Assembly: GCF_001941945.1 (NCBI RefSeq)
Contig: NZ_CP015583.1
Span: 1-64,000 of the forward strand
DNA from: Roseomonas gilardii
Lineage (GTDB): Bacteria > Pseudomonadota > Alphaproteobacteria > Acetobacterales > Acetobacteraceae
Direction: 5' to 3'
Length of the DNA stretch: 64,000 nt
The position numbers and the translations under genes are program-made. A model generated the notes under the pieces. It was given only the letters and a program-made list of their open reading frames with translations. It was not told where the DNA came from and searched no databases. Shown piece after piece: positions 1 through 9,802 of this stretch (the stretch's first letter is position 1; every line of letters begins with the position of its first letter).

Positions 1-413
<413 letters not shown>

Positions 414-417
<4 letters not shown>

Positions 418-1172
418 GCCGGCACCCGCTCCGCCCCGGCGCGCTGGCGGGCCGCCTCGCGGCAGGCCGCCACGAAGGCGCGGAAGATGTCGAGGTCGCG
501 CGGGTCCACCGCATATTCCGGATGCCACTGCACGCCGAGGCAGAAGCGGTAGCCGGGATGCTCGATCGCCTCCACCACCCCGTCCGGCGCCGTGCCGCTG
601 ACCACCACGCCCGGCCCGGCGAAATCCACCGCCTGATGGTGCGAGCTGTTCACCGCGAGCCGCCCCGCGCCGCCGGTGACGCGCGCCAGCAGGGAGCCCG
701 GCGCCACCGCGACCTCGTGCCCCGGCTCGTCGCGCGGGTTCGGCTGCTCGTGCGGCAGCGCATCGGCGACGGCGTCCGGGATGTGCTGGATCAGCGTGCC
801 GCCCAGCGCCACGGCGAGGAGCTGCTCGCCGCCGCAGATGCCCAGCACCGGGATGTCCCGCGCCAGGGCGCCGCGCAGCACCGCCAGCTCGAAGGCGGTC
901 CGCATCTCCTTCAGCGTCACCGTCCCGTGCCGCTCCGTGGCGCCATAGAGCGCCGGGTCCACGTCGAAGGCCCCGCCCGTGACCACGAGCCCGTCGAGCT
1001 GGTCGAGATAGGCCTCCGCCAGTTCCGGCAGATGCGGCAGCGCGACGGGCAGGCCGCCGGCCTCGGCCACGGCGGAAAGGTAGTTCTGGCGGATGGCGTA
1101 CCAGGGCAGGTTGGACCAGCCGCCGGCCTCCTCCGCATCCAGGGTCAGGCCGATGAAGGGGCGTGTGGTCAT
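414..1172 (-). CDS. Class I glutamine amidotransferase-like hydrolase (peptidase C26, PuuD-like)
   Basis: A 252-residue stand-alone class I glutamine amidotransferase fold. The nucleophile cysteine sits in LGICGGEQ (~residues 110-117), and the His-Glu pair is in GVQWHPEYA (~residues 213-221). VVTGGAFDVDP is the glycine-rich oxyanion region. This arrangement is typical of gamma-glutamyl-GABA hydrolase (PuuD) and relatives that hydrolyse gamma-glutamyl amides. No putrescine-pathway genes are nearby, so the exact substrate is open. It is the first gene of a two-gene unit with the pseudouridine synthase (4-base overlap). Confidence 0.85.
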
Positions 1173-1458
1173 GGGAAGTCCTTGGAGGGCGCCAGAAGCC
1201 GGTACAGACAGAGGCTCCGGAGGGTGCGCCCGCGAGCCGGGTCCGGCGCATCAGGCGGGCCGCGACCTTGCCCCCTGCTCTAGACCAGGATCGGGGCGGG
1301 TTGAAGCGTCCATGCCCTTGCGGCGCCCTTGCGGCCCGGCGCGGCACGAGGGCGCATGACGGAATCCACGAGGCCGCGCTTCACCGCCATGCCCGCGACT
1401 GGCTAATGAGGCGCCCTGCGGCCGGCCCGACCGGCGCGAAGCCCAGAGGGAACCGGAC

Positions 1459-2751
1459 ATGCCCGCCATCGCCGAGCTGAGTGACGCCGAGCTTGAGGCC
1501 CTGCGCACCCGCATCCAGGCCGGCTACGACGCCTTCAAGGCGCGTGGCCTGAAGCTGGACATGACGCGCGGCAAGCCGGCGCCGGAACAGCTTTCCCTCG
1601 CCGAGGCGATGCTGGCCCTGCCCGGCAATGGCGACACCACCACCGAGGCCGGCGAGGATGCCCGCAACTATGGCGGCCTCCAGGGCATCGCCGAGGCCCG
1701 CGCCCTGTATGCCCCCGTCCTGGGCGTGCCGCCGGCCCAGGTCGTGGTCGGCGACAACTCCTCCCTCGCCCTGATGCACGACACGGTGCTGTGGTCGATG
1801 GTGAAGGGCGTCCCCGGCGGCGAGCGGCCCTGGGGGAAGGAGGAGGACGTCGCCTTCCTCTGCCCCGTCCCCGGCTATGACCGGCATTTCGTGATCTGCG
1901 AGGAATACGGCATCCGCCTGATCCCCGTGCCGCTGACCGGCGAGGGGCCGGACATGGACGAGGTCGAGCGCCTCGTGGCCGATCCCGCGGTCAAGGGCAT
2001 GTGGTGCGTGCCCAAGTATTCGAACCCCAGCGGCGAGGTCTATTCCGAGGCGGTGGCCCGCCGCCTCGCCGCCATGAAGACCGGCGCGCCGGATTTCCGC
2101 CTGTTCTGGGACGACGCCTACGCCGTCCACCACCTGACCGACACGCGGCACGCCATCGCCAACATCGTCGAGCTCTGCGCCGAGGCCGGGAACCCCGACC
2201 GCGCCTTCGTCTTCGCCTCGACCTCCAAGGTCACGCTGGCCGGGGCGGGGCTTGCCTTCTTCGCCTCCTCCCCCGCCAATGTCGCCTGGTTCCTCCGCTC
2301 CGCCGAGAAGCGCACCATCGGCCCGGACAAGCTGAACCAGATCCGCCATGTCCGCTTCCTGCGCGACCAGTCCGGCATCGCCGCGCATATGGAGCGCCAC
2401 CGCGCGCTGATCGCGCCGAAATTCGCCGCGGTGCTGGAGGCGCTGGAGAGCCGCCTCGCCGGCACGGGCGTGGCGCGCTGGACGAAGCCGGAGGGCGGCT
2501 ATTTCATCAGCCTCGATGCCCGCCCCGGTACGGCGAAGCGCGTCGTGGCGCTGGCGAAGGAGGCTGGCCTGGCGCTGACCCCCGCCGGTTCCACCTGGCC
2601 GGGCGGGGTGGACCCGCAGGACAGCAACCTCCGCCTCGCCCCTACCTTCCCCAGCCTGGAGAATGTGCGCCTCGCCTCCGAGGGCATCGCCCTCTGCGTG
2701 CTGCTGGCCGGGCTGGAGGCCGAGACGGCGGCCCGTGCGGCCCGCGCCTGA
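1459..2751 (+). CDS. PLP-dependent aminotransferase, aspartate aminotransferase-like (PF12897 type)
   Basis: A 430-residue fold-type I aminotransferase. Recognisable pieces are DMTRGKPAPEQL near the N-terminus, a ARNYGGLQGIAEAR segment, VPKYSNPSGEVYSE, the DDAYAVHHL aspartate that contacts the PLP ring, and FASTSKVTLAGAG with the Schiff-base lysine (~residue 256). The SNPSG and STSKVT forms match the alternative aspartate aminotransferase subgroup formerly filed under MocR-like aminotransferases, not classical AspC. Expected reaction: amino transfer between aspartate (or alanine) and 2-oxoglutarate in the cytoplasm. It stands alone, with tadA 57 bases downstream on the same strand. Confidence 0.85.
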   Translation: MPAIAELSDAELEALRTRIQAGYDAFKARGLKLDMTRGKPAPEQLSLAEAMLALPGNGDTTTEAGEDARNYGGLQGIAEARALYAPVLGVPPAQVVVGDNSSLALMHDTVLWSMVKGVPGGERPWGKEEDVAFLCPVPGYDRHFVICEEYGIRLIPVPLTGEGPDMDEVERLVADPAVKGMWCVPKYSNPSGEVYSEAVARRLAAMKTGAPDFRLFWDDAYAVHHLTDTRHAIANIVELCAEAGNPDRAFVFASTSKVTLAGAGLAFFASSPANVAWFLRSAEKRTIGPDKLNQIRHVRFLRDQSGIAAHMERHRALIAPKFAAVLEALESRLAGTGVARWTKPEGGYFISLDARPGTAKRVVALAKEAGLALTPAGSTWPGGVDPQDSNLRLAPTFPSLENVRLASEGIALCVLLAGLEAETAARAARA

Positions 2752-2808
2752 GCCGCGCCGCGCCGGTCATCCCCGCGGCCCCCGTCCGGGACTAGGGGCC
2801 TGACCGGC

Positions 2809-3252
2809 ATGCCCTCGCCCATCGAGCTCGCCCTGGCCGAGGCACGCGCCGCCGGCCTGCGGGGGGAGGTGCCGGTGGGCGCGGTGGTCACCGATCCGCG
2901 CGGGCTCGTCCTGGCCCGCGCGGGCAACGAGGTGGAGGCCCGCCAGGACCCTTCCGCCCATGCCGAGATCCTGGCCCTGCGCGAGGCCGCTGTGCGGCGC
3001 GGCTGGAAGTGGCTGGCGGACTGCACCCTGACGGTGACGCTGGAACCCTGCCCCATGTGCGCCCAGGCCGCCTCGCTGTTCCGCGTGAGACGGGTGGCCT
3101 TCGGCGCCTATGACACCAAGGGCGGCGGGGTGGAGCACGGCGCCCGGATCTACGCCGCCGCCTCCTGCCACCATGCGCCGGAGGTCGTCGGTGGTCTGCG
3201 CGAGACCGAATGCGCGGCGCTGCTGCGGGATTTCTTCGCCGCGCGCCGCTGA
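2809..3252 (+). CDS. tadA: tRNA-specific adenosine deaminase TadA-like
   Basis: A 147-residue zinc cytidine/deoxycytidylate-type deaminase. The HAE motif (SAHAEILALREA, ~residues 49-60) supplies the zinc His and proton-shuttle Glu, and EPCPMCAQA (~residues 81-89) supplies the two zinc cysteines. Length and motifs fit TadA, which converts A34 to inosine in tRNA-Arg(ACG). A guanine deaminase-like relative cannot be excluded from motifs alone. The product GAYDTKGGGVEHG segment is the usual TadA loop. It probably belongs to a short same-strand group with the aminotransferase upstream. Confidence 0.85.
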   Translation: MPSPIELALAEARAAGLRGEVPVGAVVTDPRGLVLARAGNEVEARQDPSAHAEILALREAAVRRGWKWLADCTLTVTLEPCPMCAQAASLFRVRRVAFGAYDTKGGGVEHGARIYAAASCHHAPEVVGGLRETECAALLRDFFAARR

Positions 3253-3376
3253 CCGGCCCCCTTTCCTCGCAGACGCGAAATCCCGCTTGCGCGGAAGGGC
3301 GGAGCGATACATGTACGGGATGTAATCCAGCCATCCCGCCGGCCGGCGAGCCGCCCCGATCGACCGGAGAAGCCTC

Positions 3377-3988
3377 ATGCCATCCCTGCCCTGGCGCGAT
3401 ACGCCGGACCGCTATGGCCTCGTCAGCCGCTTCCTGCACTGGGGCATGGCCCTGCTCTTCGCTTGGCAGTTCGCCGGCATGGTGGTGAAGGTCACGGTCG
3501 GCCGCTCACCGCTCACCGCCTTCCTGGTCGGCACCCATGGCAGTGTCGGCGCCCTGCTCTTCCTGCTGATCCTGCTGCGCGGCGCCTGGGGCCTGTACAG
3601 CCTCCGCCGCCGCCCACCGCACGAGCCCGGCCTGCTGGGCCTTGCCGCGCGCCTCGGCCATCTGGCGCTCTACGGGCTGATGCTGGTCGTCCCCACCCTG
3701 GCACTGCTGCGGCAATACGGTTCCGGGCGCGCCTTCGCCCCGTTCGGCATCCCGCTCTGGCCGGCCTCCGGCGAGCGGGTCGAGGCGCTGGTCGCCCCCG
3801 CCAACGCGGCGCATGGCCTCCTGGCCTGGACGCTGCTGGCCCTGATCGCCGGGCATGTTGCCATGGTGCTACTCCATCGCTTCCTCTGGCGCGACGGAAC
3901 CCTGGCCCGCATGGCCGGCCGTGGCCCGGCCCCGCGGCCCGCCGCCCCGGAACCCGCGCGCGCCCTGGCCGGCGCCGGGCGCGGCTGA
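3377..3988 (+). CDS. Cytochrome b561 family membrane protein
   Basis: A 203-residue protein with four transmembrane helices and the haem-ligand histidines of the bacterial cytochrome b561 (CybB) family. These lie in SRFLHWGMAL (~residue 19), GTHGSVGALL (~53), an HLALYGLML helix, and AAHGLLAWTLLALIAGH (~140-155). The ending with HRFLWRDGTLARM is characteristic. The family moves electrons between the quinone pool and small carriers or superoxide at the inner membrane. The C-terminal 30 residues are a Pro/Ala-rich tail. It is monocistronic as far as I can see. Confidence 0.88.
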   Translation: MPSLPWRDTPDRYGLVSRFLHWGMALLFAWQFAGMVVKVTVGRSPLTAFLVGTHGSVGALLFLLILLRGAWGLYSLRRRPPHEPGLLGLAARLGHLALYGLMLVVPTLALLRQYGSGRAFAPFGIPLWPASGERVEALVAPANAAHGLLAWTLLALIAGHVAMVLLHRFLWRDGTLARMAGRGPAPRPAAPEPARALAGAGRG

Positions 3989-4225
3989 CGCCAGCCGGGG
4001 GGCGCCCACTGATCGGGCGGGGCTTTCGCCGGTTCCGCGCGGTGGCCGCCGGAGGGGTGCAGGGACGGCAGGGTTGAAGCGCAGCCGGGCGGGGCTGGTG
4101 CTGCGGTGCCACAGGAGGCGGGCGGAAGGGGGCGGGCTGAAACTTCCCGGGCCGGAAGGAGGTTCTGGAGGGGCTGCCGGCACCCCCGGCCGTTTCCTTT
4201 CCCCGAAAGCAGGTCCGCCCCACGC

Positions 4226-6520
4226 ATGTCCGACGTTCCGCCCGCTTCTGGCCACGCGAAATTCGCAGCGGCTGCGATCCAACGCGAGATGCGGCTTCGG
4301 GAAGGGCGTCCCTTCCCGTTGGGGGCGACATGGGACGGGCTGGGGGTGAACTTCGCGCTGTTCTCCGCCCATGCGACCAAGGTCGAGCTCTGCCTCTTCG
4401 ACGCCAAGGGCGAGCGGGAGCTGGAGCGGATCGTGATGCCGGAATACACGGACGAGGTGTTCCACTGCTACCTGCCGGATGCGCGGCCGGGGACGGTCTA
4501 TGGCTATCGCGTGCATGGGCCGTATGAGCCGGAGAACGGGCACCGCTTCAACCCGAACAAGCTGCTGCTCGACCCCTATGCGAAGGGGCTGGTGGGCGCG
4601 CTGAAGTGGGACCCGTCGCATTTCGGCTACCAGATGGAGAGCGGCGACGACCTGAGCTTCGACGAGCGCGACAGCGCGCCCTTCATGCCCAAGAGCCGCG
4701 TGGTGGACCCGGCCTTCACCTGGGGGCAGGACCGCCGTCCCAATATCGCCTGGGCGGACACGATCTTCTACGAGACGCATGTGAAGGGCTTCACGAAGCT
4801 GCATCCGGCGCTGCCGGAGGAGCTGCGCGGCACCTATGCGGGGATGGGGCAGCCGGAGATCGTCAACTACATCAAGTCGCTCGGCGTCACCTCGGTGGAG
4901 CTGCTGCCGGTCCATGCCTTCGTGCAGGACCAGCACCTGACGGACAAGGGACTGGCGAACTACTGGGGCTACAACACGATCGGCTTCTTCGCGCCGGAGT
5001 TGCGCTATTCCGCGAGCGGCTCGCTGGCCGAGTTCAAGGAGATGGTAGCGCGGCTGCACGATGCCGGGCTCGAGGTCATCCTGGACGTGGTGTACAACCA
5101 CACCGCCGAGGGCAACGAGCGGGGGCCGACGCTGTCGTTCAAGGGGATCGACAACGCCTCCTACTATCGCCTGATCCCGGACCAGAAGCGCTACTACATC
5201 AACGAGACGGGCACCGGGAACACGGTGAACCTGTCGCATCCGCGCGTGCTGCAGATGGTGACGGACAGCCTGCGCTACTGGGTGCAGGAGATGCATGTGG
5301 ACGGGTTCCGCTTCGACCTCGCCACGATCCTGGGGCGCGAGCCCTATGGCTTCGACGAGGGCGGCGGCTTCCTGGATTCCTGCCGGCAGGACCCGATCCT
5401 GTCCTCCGTCAAGCTGATCGCCGAGCCCTGGGATATCGGGCCGGGTGGCTATCAGGTCGGCGGCTTCCCGCCGGGCTGGGCGGAGTGGAACGACAAGTTC
5501 CGCGACACGGTGCGCGAGTACTGGAAGGGCGACGAGGGCAAGCTGCCGGACATGGCGACGCGGCTGACGGCCTCGGGCGATGCCTTCAACAAGCGCGGGC
5601 GGCGGCCGTGGTCCTCGGTGAACTTCGTCACCGCGCATGACGGCTTCTGCCTGCACGACCTCGTTTCCTATAACGAGAAGCACAACGAGGCGAATGGCGA
5701 GGACGGGCGCGACGGGCATTCCGACAACAAGAGCTGGAACTGCGGCGCCGAGGGGCCGACCGACGACCCGGAGATCAACGCGCTGCGCGAGCGGCAGAAG
5801 CGGAATTTCCTGTCCACGCTGCTGCTGAGCCAGGGCACGCCGATGATCCTGGCGGGCGACGAGATGGGGCGGTCGCAGGAGGGGAACAACAACACCTACT
5901 GCCAGGACAACGAGCTGAACTGGGTGAACTGGGAGGGGATCGGCGAGAATGGCGAGAACCTGATCAACTTCACCCGGAAGCTGCTCACGCTGCGCAAGTC
6001 GCTGCCGATCCTGCGGCGCGGACGGTTCCTTACCGGGCGGGTGAACGAGGAGCTGGACGTCAAGGACGTCGCCTGGATCTCCCCCACCGGCAAGCCCATG
6101 GAGGATCATGAGTGGGAGGATGCCAGCGCCAAGTGCCTGGGGATGCTGCTGGACGGGCGGGCGCGGGCCACGGGGCTGCACCGGCCGACGATGGACATCA
6201 CGGCGCTGCTGGTCGTCAACGCGCATCATGACGTGGTGAGCTTCAGCCTGCCGGACGTGGTGGGGGGCACGACCTGGCACTGCCTGATGGACACGAACCT
6301 TCCTGAGGGAGTGGAGATCGAGAGCTTCGATTCCGGACAGGAGTATCTGGTGACCGGGCGCTCGGCCCTGCTCTTCGCGCTGGAGCCGGAGGATGGGGAT
6401 TCCATCGCGCTGCGGCAGACGCTGCGGGCCCTGCGTGGGCTGACGGAGCGGCCGGTGATGGGACTGCCGAAGAATGAGGAGAAGGACGGAGAGAAGGCGG
6501 AGGAGGAGGAAGCCGGCTGA
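4226..6520 (+). CDS. glgX: Glycogen debranching enzyme GlgX
   Basis: A 764-residue GH13 enzyme that hydrolyses alpha-1,6 branch points of phosphorylase-limited glycogen. Visible are the N-terminal isoamylase domain (LGVNFALFSAHATKVELCLFD), DVVYNHTAEG (region I), GFRFDLATILG with the nucleophile Asp, KLIAEPWDIG with the acid/base Glu, and FVTAHDGFCLHDLVSYNEKHN (region IV, with transition-state Asp). The ATG at 4226 is preferred over an in-frame codon at 4106, because the extra residues are Arg/Pro-rich and non-conserved. The C-terminus has an unusual acidic Glu/Lys tail (~20 residues). No other glycogen genes are present. Confidence 0.93.
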   Translation: MSDVPPASGHAKFAAAAIQREMRLREGRPFPLGATWDGLGVNFALFSAHATKVELCLFDAKGERELERIVMPEYTDEVFHCYLPDARPGTVYGYRVHGPYEPENGHRFNPNKLLLDPYAKGLVGALKWDPSHFGYQMESGDDLSFDERDSAPFMPKSRVVDPAFTWGQDRRPNIAWADTIFYETHVKGFTKLHPALPEELRGTYAGMGQPEIVNYIKSLGVTSVELLPVHAFVQDQHLTDKGLANYWGYNTIGFFAPELRYSASGSLAEFKEMVARLHDAGLEVILDVVYNHTAEGNERGPTLSFKGIDNASYYRLIPDQKRYYINETGTGNTVNLSHPRVLQMVTDSLRYWVQEMHVDGFRFDLATILGREPYGFDEGGGFLDSCRQDPILSSVKLIAEPWDIGPGGYQVGGFPPGWAEWNDKFRDTVREYWKGDEGKLPDMATRLTASGDAFNKRGRRPWSSVNFVTAHDGFCLHDLVSYNEKHNEANGEDGRDGHSDNKSWNCGAEGPTDDPEINALRERQKRNFLSTLLLSQGTPMILAGDEMGRSQEGNNNTYCQDNELNWVNWEGIGENGENLINFTRKLLTLRKSLPILRRGRFLTGRVNEELDVKDVAWISPTGKPMEDHEWEDASAKCLGMLLDGRARATGLHRPTMDITALLVVNAHHDVVSFSLPDVVGGTTWHCLMDTNLPEGVEIESFDSGQEYLVTGRSALLFALEPEDGDSIALRQTLRALRGLTERPVMGLPKNEEKDGEKAEEEEAG

Positions 6521-6543
6521 CGGGCTGGCGGACCGGCTTCCGC

Positions 6544-6579
6544 GGCATCCTCCCTTGCGCTGGGGCGCCGGAGGATGCC
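6544..6579 (+). terminator. Hairpin after glgX (possible terminator)
   Basis: A perfect 10-bp inverted repeat, GGCATCCTCC and GGAGGATGCC, is separated by 16 bases just past the glgX stop. There is no T tract, so factor-independent termination is uncertain. The position between two genes fits an end-of-transcript structure. Confidence 0.35.
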
Positions 6580-6694
6580 CGGAGGCCATGGCGTGTCGGA
6601 GGCGGGTGGCGGAAGGGGCGGCACAACACCATGTGAAGGGGATGCCGGGTGTGCCATGCTCGGCCTGACCCCTGTCCCTGCCACCGCCCGACCG

Positions 6695-7141
6695 ATGCGA
6701 GAGCTTCCCGACCTCCTTCCTGACACGACCGATCCCCACGCCGTTTCCGCGGCCGAGCGGCTGCGGCGGGAGCGTGAGTGCGAAGCGGCCTGGGCGCGGC
6801 ATCGTGGGGAGTGCTATCCGACGAGCAGCGCGGTGAACGACTGGGAGGCCTATCACCGGGCCTTGCTGTCGGAGGAGGCGCGGCTGCACGGCTTCGTGGA
6901 CTGGAACTCGCCGAGATTGCGCGAGCGGCTTTCGGCGGAGCAGAACCACCGCTGCTGCCATTGCGGCAAGCGGATGGAGGCCGATGCGCCGGACCCGGAC
7001 GACCGGCCGAGCTTCGAGCACATCCTGCCGCGCAAGCAGGGTGGCGGGAACCGCCCCTGCAACCTCGCCGTCGCCTGCCGCCGCTGCAACGTCGACCGCG
7101 CCCACAAGCTGGGCTGGTGCCGCGGAAAGCCCAGGCCATAG
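6695..7141 (+). CDS. HNH endonuclease domain protein
   Basis: A 148-residue protein whose C-terminal half is an HNH domain: a CCHCGKR zinc pair (~residues 88-94), FEHILPRKQGG with the metal-activating His (~110-120), NRPCNLAVACRRCN with the second Cys pair, and a closing RAHK. The first ~75 residues are an unassigned helical region with many Glu, Arg and Trp. In-frame starts at 6575 and 6656 exist, but 6575 lies inside the post-glgX hairpin and gives a glycine-rich extension, so 6695 is chosen. Role unknown. Stand-alone proteins of this sort are often near mobile or defence functions, but none is visible here. Confidence 0.7.
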   Translation: MRELPDLLPDTTDPHAVSAAERLRRERECEAAWARHRGECYPTSSAVNDWEAYHRALLSEEARLHGFVDWNSPRLRERLSAEQNHRCCHCGKRMEADAPDPDDRPSFEHILPRKQGGGNRPCNLAVACRRCNVDRAHKLGWCRGKPRP

Positions 7142-7223
7142 GCCCCGGCGGCGCCAGGATGGTGTGGGAATGCTATAGGCCCCATCCCCTGTCCTTCGCG
7201 CCACCGACCGGAGCGGCCCCCGC

Positions 7224-8474
7224 ATGACCGATGCCCTGACCATCATCCCGCCCCAGGCCCCCTTGCGGGGCCGGGTCTCGCCGCCGGGGTCGAAATCCAT
7301 CACCAACCGGGCGCTGCTGCTGGCCGGGCTGGCGAACGGGGAAAGCCGGCTGACGGGCGCGCTGAAAAGCGACGACACGCGACACATGGCGAATGCGCTG
7401 CGCGCCATGAGGGTGGGGGTGGAGGAGCCGGAGGAGACTGGCTTCGTGGTGCGGGGCAGCGGGCGACTGCGGGCGCCGGCCGAGCCGCTCTTCCTGGGCA
7501 ATGCCGGAACGGCGGTGCGCTTCCTGACGGCGGCGGCGGCGCTGGCGGAGGGCAGGGTGGTGCTGACCGGCGACGCGCATATGCAGAAGCGCCCGATCGC
7601 GCCGCTGGTGGAGGCGATGCGGAGCCTGGGGGTGGAGGCGGAGGCGCCGACGGGCTGCCCGCCGGTCACGGTGCATGGGCGCGGCGGGTTCGAGGGACGC
7701 GAGGTGACCGTCGATGCCGGGCTGTCGAGCCAGTATGTCTCCGCGCTGCTGATGCTGGCCGCCTGCGGAGCGCATCCGGTGCGGGTGGCGCTGCGCGGCG
7801 ACGCCATCGGGGCGCGGGGCTATATCGACCTGACCGTGGCGGCGATGCGGCGTTTCGGCGCGGTGGTGGAGCCGGAGGGCGGCTCGGCCTGGGTGGTGCG
7901 ACCGGGCGGCTACCGGGCGGCGGAGCTGCATGTGGAGCCGGATGCCTCGGCGGCGACCTATCTCTGGGCGGCGGAGGCGCTGACCGGCGGGGCGATCGAC
8001 CTGGGCGTGGCGGCGGCGGATTTCACCCAGCCCGATGCGGCGGCCTATCCCCTGATCCGGGATTTCCGGGCCATGCCGCCGGTGATCGACGGGTCGCAGA
8101 TGCAGGATGCAGTGCCGACCCTGGCGGCGGTGGCGGCCTTTGGCGCCGCGCCGGTGCGTTTCACGGGGATCGCCAACCTGCGCGTGAAGGAATGCGACCG
8201 GGTGCATGCCATGGCGACGGAGCTGTCGCGCCTCTCGCCCGGGCTGGCGGTGGAGGACGGGGACGACCTGGTCGTCACCCCGGCGGCACCGGAGGGGTTC
8301 CGGGCGGCGCGGATCGAGACCTATGGCGACCACCGGATCGCCATGAGCATGGCGCTGGCCGGGCTGATGGTGCCGGGGATGACGATCCTCGATCCGGGTT
8401 GCGTGGCGAAGACCTATCCGGATTTCTGGCGGGATCTGGGTCGGCTGGGGGTGGAGATGCGGGCGGCGGGGTGA
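7224..8474 (+). CDS. aroA: 3-phosphoshikimate 1-carboxyvinyltransferase (EPSP synthase)
   Basis: A 416-residue EPSP synthase, which joins shikimate-3-phosphate and PEP in aromatic amino-acid synthesis. Seen are PPGSKSITNRALLLAGLA (substrate lysine near residue 24), LFLGNAGTAVRFLTA (PEP loop), SSQYVSALLML, DGSQMQDAVPTLAAVA with the catalytic Asp, KECDRVHAMATEL, and the late YGDHRIAMSMALAGL. Length is normal. It stands alone here and not in an aroA-cmk-rpsA group, so a second copy elsewhere is possible. Confidence 0.92.
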   Translation: MTDALTIIPPQAPLRGRVSPPGSKSITNRALLLAGLANGESRLTGALKSDDTRHMANALRAMRVGVEEPEETGFVVRGSGRLRAPAEPLFLGNAGTAVRFLTAAAALAEGRVVLTGDAHMQKRPIAPLVEAMRSLGVEAEAPTGCPPVTVHGRGGFEGREVTVDAGLSSQYVSALLMLAACGAHPVRVALRGDAIGARGYIDLTVAAMRRFGAVVEPEGGSAWVVRPGGYRAAELHVEPDASAATYLWAAEALTGGAIDLGVAAADFTQPDAAAYPLIRDFRAMPPVIDGSQMQDAVPTLAAVAAFGAAPVRFTGIANLRVKECDRVHAMATELSRLSPGLAVEDGDDLVVTPAAPEGFRAARIETYGDHRIAMSMALAGLMVPGMTILDPGCVAKTYPDFWRDLGRLGVEMRAAG

Positions 8475-8794
8475 GGCCCCGGCACCTGTCCCCACCCGGC
8501 CGGTGGCGCACCGTTTCGTGATGGCAACGCCGATCCGGGGCGGGTGACATCTCCTTCAACCCGTTCCGGCGGCGGACCCAGGCGGTATGCCCGCCAGGAC
8601 GCCGCACGGTGCCAGAGCTGGGTCCGCAGTCCTGTTCCGGCCCATGGGAGGCCGGGCAGGTCCTGGAAGTCCGTCGCGCGGACCGGGCGGGCATGACGGA
8701 AATGTCATCATCGTCTCCACCATCCGGTGGACGAAGGCAGGTAGTCGTTTCGGACACGGTCATTTCCACGGACATGGTTCCGGGGAGAGACGAC
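8475..8794 (+). other. Non-coding gap between aroA and the LGFP gene
   Basis: I see no convincing gene in this 320-base stretch. It holds a short inverted repeat, ATGAC-N6-GTCAT at 8693-8708, and a second small hairpin (CCACC..GGTGG) just after it. Both lie about 90 bases before the downstream start and could belong to its promoter or leader. An open frame continues back to 8609 but has no conserved content. Confidence 0.4.
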
Positions 8795-9619
8795 ATGCCT
8801 ACCAAGGTCGGTAATCTGGTGGTCTTCGGGGCCATCGAGGCGAAATGGCTGAGCCTGGGCGGGCTGGGCGGCGCGCTGGGCGCACCCCTGAACAACGAGA
8901 CCCCCACCTTCGACGGGGTTGGGCGCTACCAGGATTTCCAGTCGGGTCGCACGATCTCCTGGCATCCGGATACCGGGGCGCACCTGGTCTACGGCTCGAT
9001 TGGCGCGCGCTGGCGAGAGATCGGGCGCGAGCGCTTCGGTTATCCCATCAACGACGAGTCCGGCTGCCCGGACGGGGTGGGGCGGTTCAACCACTTCCGG
9101 GCGGTGCAGCTCCAGGGGAAGCCGGAGGCGTCGATCTACTGGTCGCCCGCGTCGGGCGCGCACGAGGTCTATGGCGCGATCCGGGACAAGTGGGCGCGTC
9201 TGGGCTGGGAGCGGGGCAGCAGCCGCTATCCGGTGGAGGCGGAGCATGACGAGGCGGGGGTCGGGCGGCTGCAACGCTTCCAGGGCGGCTACTTCACCTG
9301 GACCCCGGCTGGCGGGGCGCAGCAGCACAACGGCGCCTTCACCCCGCCGCCGCGGATCACGCTGCGTGCCATCAGCGATGGCGGACGCTTCATCGATGTC
9401 CAGGGCGACAACTTCACCGGCCGGCAGAGCGCCAAGGTGGCCTATGACCTCTTCGCCGGGGGCGGGCCCACCACGCATCAGACGGGCGAGCACACCGTGG
9501 CCGTGAACGAGGTCGGCCATATCAGCGACCGGATCAAGGTGAACCTGTCCGGCCTCAGCGGCGCGCAGGTGCAGGCGACCGACCTGTCCTCCGGACGGGC
9601 CGCCTCGGCCTCGCTCTGA
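8795..9619 (+). CDS. LGFP-repeat protein with C-terminal beta domain
   Basis: 274 residues. Residues ~9-175 contain three copies of an LGFP-type repeat of about 53-60 residues. Each runs from a GxIxxKW(xx)LG opening through a GAPLNNE/GYPINDE/RYPVEAE turn, a GVGR(Y/F)xxF strand and a closing W-P-x-(S/T)GA(H/Q) segment. Residues ~183-274 look like a separate beta-sandwich of IPT/TIG type. LGFP repeats are best known from exported actinobacterial cell-wall esterases. The start is set by a strong purine-rich ribosome site (GGGGAGAG, 8782-8789) before the ATG. No signal peptide is evident. Function unknown. Confidence 0.7.
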   Translation: MPTKVGNLVVFGAIEAKWLSLGGLGGALGAPLNNETPTFDGVGRYQDFQSGRTISWHPDTGAHLVYGSIGARWREIGRERFGYPINDESGCPDGVGRFNHFRAVQLQGKPEASIYWSPASGAHEVYGAIRDKWARLGWERGSSRYPVEAEHDEAGVGRLQRFQGGYFTWTPAGGAQQHNGAFTPPPRITLRAISDGGRFIDVQGDNFTGRQSAKVAYDLFAGGGPTTHQTGEHTVAVNEVGHISDRIKVNLSGLSGAQVQATDLSSGRAASASL

Positions 9620-9643
9620 GGCGGGCGCGATCGCCTGGCCCCG

Positions 9644-9676
9644 GGCCCCGGCTGGAGCGGTGTTCCAGCCGGGGCC
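9644..9676 (+). terminator. Strong GC hairpin after the LGFP gene
   Basis: A perfect 13-bp inverted repeat (GGCCCCGGCTGGA / TCCAGCCGGGGCC) with a 7-base loop lies 24 bases past the stop codon. No T run follows, so it resembles the L-shaped terminators common in high-GC genomes. Confidence 0.5.
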
Positions 9677-9802
9677 ATGGCATGGGGGTCATGAAATCGT
9701 CACGGATCCGTCGCATGCGCCGCCGCATGGCCTGTCTATAGCCGCCCATTCCCGGGTTTCGAGGATTCCCCCGGGGGCTATCATCGAGGGGCGGCAGGCG
9801 GA

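Noticed and set aside
6575-6694. Upstream start for the HNH protein
   Set aside because: The codon at 6575 lies within the post-glgX hairpin, and the added residues are glycine-rich without family features.
3869-7807. Very long open frame (1312 codons) antisense to glgX and aroA
   Set aside because: It lies opposite two unmistakable genes, is composed of Arg/Pro/His/Leu-biased sequence with no domain, and is explained by high-GC antisense frame openness.
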